NCBI GenBank assembly: GCA_938021685.1
Contig: CALIFM010000158.1
Coordinates: 1-14,127, forward strand
Reading direction: 5' to 3'
From: an uncultured Gammaproteobacteria bacterium
Lineage (GTDB): Bacteria; Pseudomonadota; Gammaproteobacteria; Arenicellales; Poriferihabitantaceae
DNA length: 14,127 bases
The stretch's first letter is position 1, and every line of letters begins with the position of its first letter. This document shows, one piece after another, positions 12,592 to 14,127 of the stretch. Both the position numbers and the translations under genes were made by a program. The notes under the pieces were generated by a model. It was not told where the DNA came from and ran no database searches. It saw nothing but the letters and a program-made list of their open reading frames with translations.

Positions 12592-14127
12592 ATGTCTATT
12601 CAGTTAAATCCGTCTGAAATCAGTGATCTGATCAAAGACCGAATCAAGAACTTTGAAACCAGCGCAGAAGCGAAAACCGAAGGCACCATTGTGATGCTGA
12701 CGGACGGTATTGCGCGCATTCATGGCTTGTCGCAAGCGATGCAAGGCGAGATGCTGGAGTTTCCAGGTGATACTTTTGGCTTGGCTTTGAACTTAGAGCA
12801 AGACTCTGTGGGCGCGGTAATTTTGGGCGACTACAAGCACTTGTCGGAAGGCGACACCGTGAAATGCACCGGTCGTATTCTTGAGGTGCCTGTTGGCCGT
12901 GGCTTGTTGGGTCGGGTAGTGAATGCACTAGGACAGCCAATTGACGGTAAAGGTCCGATCAAGGCAGGCGGCAGCGCGCCGATTGAAAAGGTGGCGCCGG
13001 GCGTTATCGAGCGTCAATCAGTAGACCAACCACTGCAAACGGGTTTGAAATCGGTTGACTCGATGGTGCCGATTGGTCGAGGCCAGCGCGAGCTAATTAT
13101 CGGTGACCGCCAAACGGGTAAGACAGCTGTTGCCTTGGACGCCATCATCAACCAAGCGAAAACCGGCATCAAATGTATTTACGTGGCGATTGGCCAAAAG
13201 GCTTCGAGTATCGCTGGCGTAGTGCGTAAGTTAGAAGAACATGGTGCGCTGGATAACACTATCGTAGTAGCGGCTTCTGCTTCTAACTCAGCAGCGGAGC
13301 AATTTATTGCGCCGTACGCGGGTTGTTCAATGGGCGAATACTTTCGTGACTTAGGCGAAGATGCGCTGATTGTATATGATGATTTAACTAAGCAAGCTTG
13401 GGCGTATCGCCAGGTGTCGTTATTGCTGCGTCGCCCTCCGGGCCGTGAAGCTTACCCTGGTGATGTATTCTATTTGCACTCGCGTTTGTTAGAGCGTGCT
13501 GCGCGTGTAAATGCCGATTATGTAGAGAAGTTTACTAAAGGCAAAGTAAAAGGCCAGACGGGCTCATTAACAGCTTTGCCGATCATCGAAACGCAAGCGG
13601 GTGACGTATCAGCGTTCGTACCGACTAACGTAATTTCGATTACGGATGGCCAGATCTTTCTTGAAACGGACCTGTTTAATGCTGGTATTCGCCCTGCGAT
13701 TAACGCTGGTTTGTCGGTGTCACGTGTAGGTGGTGCGGCGCAAACTAAAATCATCAAGAAGCTGGGCGGCGGTATTCGTTTGGCACTAGCGCAGTACCGT
13801 GAATTGGCGGCGTTCTCGCAGTTTGCTTCCGATCTTGATGAAGCGACGCGTGCCCAGTTGGCGCGCGGTCAGCGTGCGGTTGAGTTGATGAAGCAAAATC
13901 AATATGCGCCGATGTCGGTGGCTGAGATGGCGATGTCATTGCATGCGATCAACGAAGGTTACTTTGATGACGTTGAAAAAGAGCAAGTTGGTGCGTGCGA
14001 AGCCGCTATGCAAGCTCATGTTAAGGCTAATTTTGGTTCATTGATCGATAGCATTAACGCAGCGCCTAAGCTTACTGATGAAGTAAAAGCTGGGTTCCAT
14101 GAAGCGTTGAAAGACTTCAAGGCCAAC
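12592..14127 (+). CDS. atpA: F-type ATP synthase subunit alpha (3' end cut)
   Basis: Alpha is the non-catalytic nucleotide-binding subunit of the F1 hexamer. The frame is open for 512 codons to the window edge with no stop; E. coli AtpA has 513 residues, so only the last codons are missing. The sequence is collinear with E. coli from residue 3 on, shifted by two. It carries the Walker A GDRQTGKT at 171-178 (K177), GQKASSIAGVVRKLEEHGAL, LIVYDDLTKQAWAYRQ with the Walker B aspartate, RRPPGREAYPGDVFYLHSRLLERAARV, and SVSRVGGAAQTK with the arginine that reaches the catalytic site on beta. ATG 12592 has AGGA about nine bases upstream. atpG, atpD and atpC presumably follow outside. Confidence 0.97.
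   Translation, partial: MSIQLNPSEISDLIKDRIKNFETSAEAKTEGTIVMLTDGIARIHGLSQAMQGEMLEFPGDTFGLALNLEQDSVGAVILGDYKHLSEGDTVKCTGRILEVPVGRGLLGRVVNALGQPIDGKGPIKAGGSAPIEKVAPGVIERQSVDQPLQTGLKSVDSMVPIGRGQRELIIGDRQTGKTAVALDAIINQAKTGIKCIYVAIGQKASSIAGVVRKLEEHGALDNTIVVAASASNSAAEQFIAPYAGCSMGEYFRDLGEDALIVYDDLTKQAWAYRQVSLLLRRPPGREAYPGDVFYLHSRLLERAARVNADYVEKFTKGKVKGQTGSLTALPIIETQAGDVSAFVPTNVISITDGQIFLETDLFNAGIRPAINAGLSVSRVGGAAQTKIIKKLGGGIRLALAQYRELAAFSQFASDLDEATRAQLARGQRAVELMKQNQYAPMSVAEMAMSLHAINEGYFDDVEKEQVGACEAAMQAHVKANFGSLIDSINAAPKLTDEVKAGFHEALKDFKAN

Noticed and set aside
7056..13726. CACGTG cores at 7056-7061, 7411-7416 and 13721-13726 as parS sites
   Set aside because: The flanks do not match TGTTT...AAACA, and all three lie in conserved coding sequence.
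1..14127. Mobile element, prophage, CRISPR, toxin-antitoxin or defence system
   Set aside because: No transposase, integrase, repeat array or unfamiliar gene cluster is visible; all genes but the peptidase, transporter and thioredoxin-like one have named housekeeping roles.

Overview
This window looks like ordinary chromosomal DNA of a gammaproteobacterium. It is densely packed with housekeeping genes and shows no insertion sequence, prophage, CRISPR array, tRNA or rRNA. The placement rests on protein resemblance. AtpE, AtpF, AtpA, NadA, FolB and Cca align almost without gaps to their E. coli counterparts as I remember them, including the c-subunit tail around GLVDAVPMIAVG and the FolB residues E21/Y53/K98 at identical positions. 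The exact genus cannot be told from the sequence alone. I see no previously undescribed system here; the interest lies in gene order, regulatory sites and RNA structure.

Left part (1-4573): rppH (mRNA 5' pyrophosphohydrolase), a secreted thioredoxin-like protein, cca on the minus strand (tRNA CCA addition), then a plus-strand pair of a lipoprotein zinc aminopeptidase and an EamA-type transporter that overlap by 8 bases. A GC-rich perfect hairpin at 4510-4531 separates the transporter from the convergent nadA.

Middle (4574-7929): nadA (quinolinate synthase) and plsY (glycerol-3-phosphate acyltransferase) on the minus strand. Divergent from plsY across 41 bases are folB and folK, two successive steps of folate synthesis that share a TAATG stop/start. 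rsmG (16S rRNA G527 methyltransferase) follows.

Right part (7929-14127): rsmG runs into parA through another TAATG overlap, then parB, the chromosome segregation pair. A near-consensus sigma70 promoter (TTGACC, 18 bases, TATAAT) precedes atpI-atpB-atpE-atpF-atpH-atpA, the first part of the F1Fo ATP synthase operon. atpA runs off the right edge, probably within a few codons of its stop.

rsmG-parA-parB-atp is the classical near-origin gene order, but the usual mnmG upstream of rsmG is replaced here by folB-folK. No stretch over 300 bases lacks a gene. The largest gaps are 516-663 (no clear promoter; a small inverted repeat at its left edge) and 9603-9743 (atp promoter). The most unusual recurring pattern is short inverted repeats that straddle stop codons, strongest at the ends of atpF and atpH.
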